Shown in pieces: positions 62,998-64,000 of a stretch of DNA of 64,000 bases. The stretch is from Olivibacter domesticus (GTDB lineage Bacteria > Bacteroidota > Bacteroidia > Sphingobacteriales > Sphingobacteriaceae), in assembly GCF_900109575.1 (NCBI RefSeq), contig NZ_FOAF01000001.1, positions 496,001 to 560,000 on the forward strand. Direction: 5' to 3'. The notes beneath the pieces are model-generated. The model worked only from the letters and a program-made list of their open reading frames with translations, had not been told where the DNA came from and made no database searches. Each line of letters begins with the position of its first letter. The stretch's first letter is position 1. The translations under genes were made by a program, and so were the position numbers.

Positions 62998-63735
62998 ATG
63001 AGCATGGATAGTTATGAAAATAAAGTCTTTAAGGAAATGGTTCAATGGAATGAAAAAATGCTGCGATCACCTTCTAAGGGCAATCGTTTCACTAAGGGAA
63101 TCCAGGACCGAATTAATAATATGATACCCGAAAAAGCGCATCAAATAATTACCTTAACTATCGAGAAGATGGTTAAAGCTGTCTTGTTCAGTTCAAAATA
63201 CATTACTACTCCTTTAAGAAAAGAAGGCTCTTTACAGATCAGAGAGGCTTACATTAAACGTACTATAAGACACTATAAAAATGCAGCCACCGTTGAAGGT
63301 GCGATTACAGGTGCGGGTGGTATATTAATGGGATTTGCAGATTTTCCGGCATTTTTGGCCATTAAAATCAAGATGCTGTTTGAAATTGCCGCATTATACG
63401 GCTTTAATGTTAAAGACTATAGAGAACGCCTTTTTATTCTTCATATTTTCCAAATTTCCTTTTGCAGTCAACAAAAACGGAATAAACAGGTTGAAAAAAT
63501 TGAAAATTGGAAGTCCTACAGCGATTCACTTCCTGCCGATGTGGATGATTTTGACTGGCGGAGCTTCCAACAGGAGTATCGAGACTATATAGACCTGGCA
63601 AAAATGGCGCAGTTAATACCCGTGATAGGTGCTGTTGTGGGAGCCATAGCCAATAACAAGTTAACTGAACAGTTAGGGCAAACCGCCTTAAACTGCTACC
63701 GAAATCGGTATTTTAAGCAAGATAAGCTGGATTAA
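62998..63735 (+). CDS. EcsC-family protein
   Basis: A 245-residue protein of the EcsC family (PF12787-type). The family glycine-rich hydrophobic block EGAITGAGGILMGFADFPAF is at about 98-117 and a second Gly/Ala-rich block IPVIGAVVGAIANNKLTEQL is at about 205-224. They are probably membrane-interacting. EcsC proteins are widespread in bacteria; the role is unknown, and the name comes from a gene next to an ABC transporter in Bacillus. Length is normal. No partner is in view. Confidence 0.85.
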   Translation: MSMDSYENKVFKEMVQWNEKMLRSPSKGNRFTKGIQDRINNMIPEKAHQIITLTIEKMVKAVLFSSKYITTPLRKEGSLQIREAYIKRTIRHYKNAATVEGAITGAGGILMGFADFPAFLAIKIKMLFEIAALYGFNVKDYRERLFILHIFQISFCSQQKRNKQVEKIENWKSYSDSLPADVDDFDWRSFQQEYRDYIDLAKMAQLIPVIGAVVGAIANNKLTEQLGQTALNCYRNRYFKQDKLD

Positions 63736-63749
63736 AGGTATAGGACGAT

Positions 63750-63956
63750 TTATCTTTTATTACTTAACAAATAAGTAATCACACCAATGGCTACTATCCC
63801 TATTGCAGATTCAGTAGAGTGAAAGAACATAAGGTAAAGAAGAAAAGATACTCCAAGAAGGAAACAAATAAATAAAACTCCTTTTTTTACCCCCATACCA
63901 AAAGCCACAATAAGTGCCATGATATAAATAGGTGCGGCCATTAAATAGACTGTCAT
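63750..63956 (-). CDS. Small membrane protein of unknown function (68 aa)
   Basis: A 68-residue protein with three hydrophobic segments (YLMAAPIYIMALIVAFGMGV; GVLFICFLLGVSFLLYLMFF; AIGIVAIGVITYLL) and a short basic tail. It has no recognisable motif. It converges on the EcsC gene with a 14-base gap. It is probably real given the clean three-helix pattern. The last 44 bases of the window show nothing. Confidence 0.55.
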   Translation of the reverse strand: MTVYLMAAPIYIMALIVAFGMGVKKGVLFICFLLGVSFLLYLMFFHSTESAIGIVAIGVITYLLSNKR

Positions 63957-64000
63957 GCTGCAATAATACAGACTTCTTGTTAAATCAATGTTAACTTTAT

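Overview
The window looks like a chromosomal segment from a Sphingobacteriaceae-type member of the Bacteroidota (Pedobacter, Sphingobacterium or Olivibacter-like). The evidence is AT-rich DNA, several SusC/SusD outer-membrane pairs, promoters of the TTG-N19-TAnnTTTG type, little sign of Shine-Dalgarno sites, an ECF sigma factor with a membrane partner, and a T9SS-PorE-like TPR/PD40/OmpA protein. The genus assignment is inference. No phage, insertion sequence, tRNA, rRNA or CRISPR array was recognised.

Layout. (1) 1-12 kb: three SusC genes in tandem on the minus strand (one cut by the window edge), two with SusD partners, and a divergent DeoR-type regulator. A 16-bp motif, TGCAANNNTATGCATT, recurs upstream of the SusC genes. 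(2) 12-19.5 kb: a small protein of unknown function, an S41 protease lipoprotein, an M28 peptidase, SMC and small unknown proteins. (3) 19.5-21.6 kb: omega-amidase and methionine/glutamine aminotransferase, a likely transaminase-amidase couple. (4) 21.8-26.3 kb: a TrpXYZ-like ABC transporter, a LolD-like ATPase, an orphan pre-ATP-grasp-like protein and a HAD protein that has lost key catalytic residues. (5) 26.5-33.5 kb: LacI regulator, acyl-CoA carboxylase beta subunit, thioredoxin reductase, SMR exporter, Crp/Fnr regulator and the PorE-like protein. (6) 33.6-37.8 kb: QueE, then a divergent GH109 / sugar-kinase / CBM9-like locus with two LacI-type operators between the divergent genes. (7) 38-41.8 kb: RNase HI, ECF sigma with membrane partner, dicarboxylate/amino-acid symporter, membrane protein. 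(8) 41.8-47.8 kb: histidine-utilisation operon (marR-hutH-hutU-hutI-hutG) with twin ATAAGTG sites upstream. (9) 48-54 kb: rplU-rpmA, sialidase-like protein, asnB, long-chain acyl-CoA ligase. (10) 54-62 kb: alpha/beta hydrolase, a MocR regulator and a divergent biotin operon whose first gene encodes a ferritin-like diiron protein, followed by bioF, bioD, bioB and bioA. (11) 62-64 kb: an HMA-AraC fusion regulator and small or EcsC-type proteins.

Most notable: the biotin operon has no bioC, bioH, bioW, bioI or bioZ next to it. It starts instead with a gene whose protein carries the complete E / ExxH / E / ExxH diiron ligand pattern and overlaps bioF by 14 bp. This makes it a candidate for an undescribed oxidative route to the pimeloyl precursor, or for another biotin-linked oxidation. 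Other points of interest are the shared SusC-upstream motif with roughly helical spacing, the paired LacI operators at the GH109/kinase locus, a catalytically degenerate HAD protein, and at least seven intergenic islands built from the same short words in both orientations.
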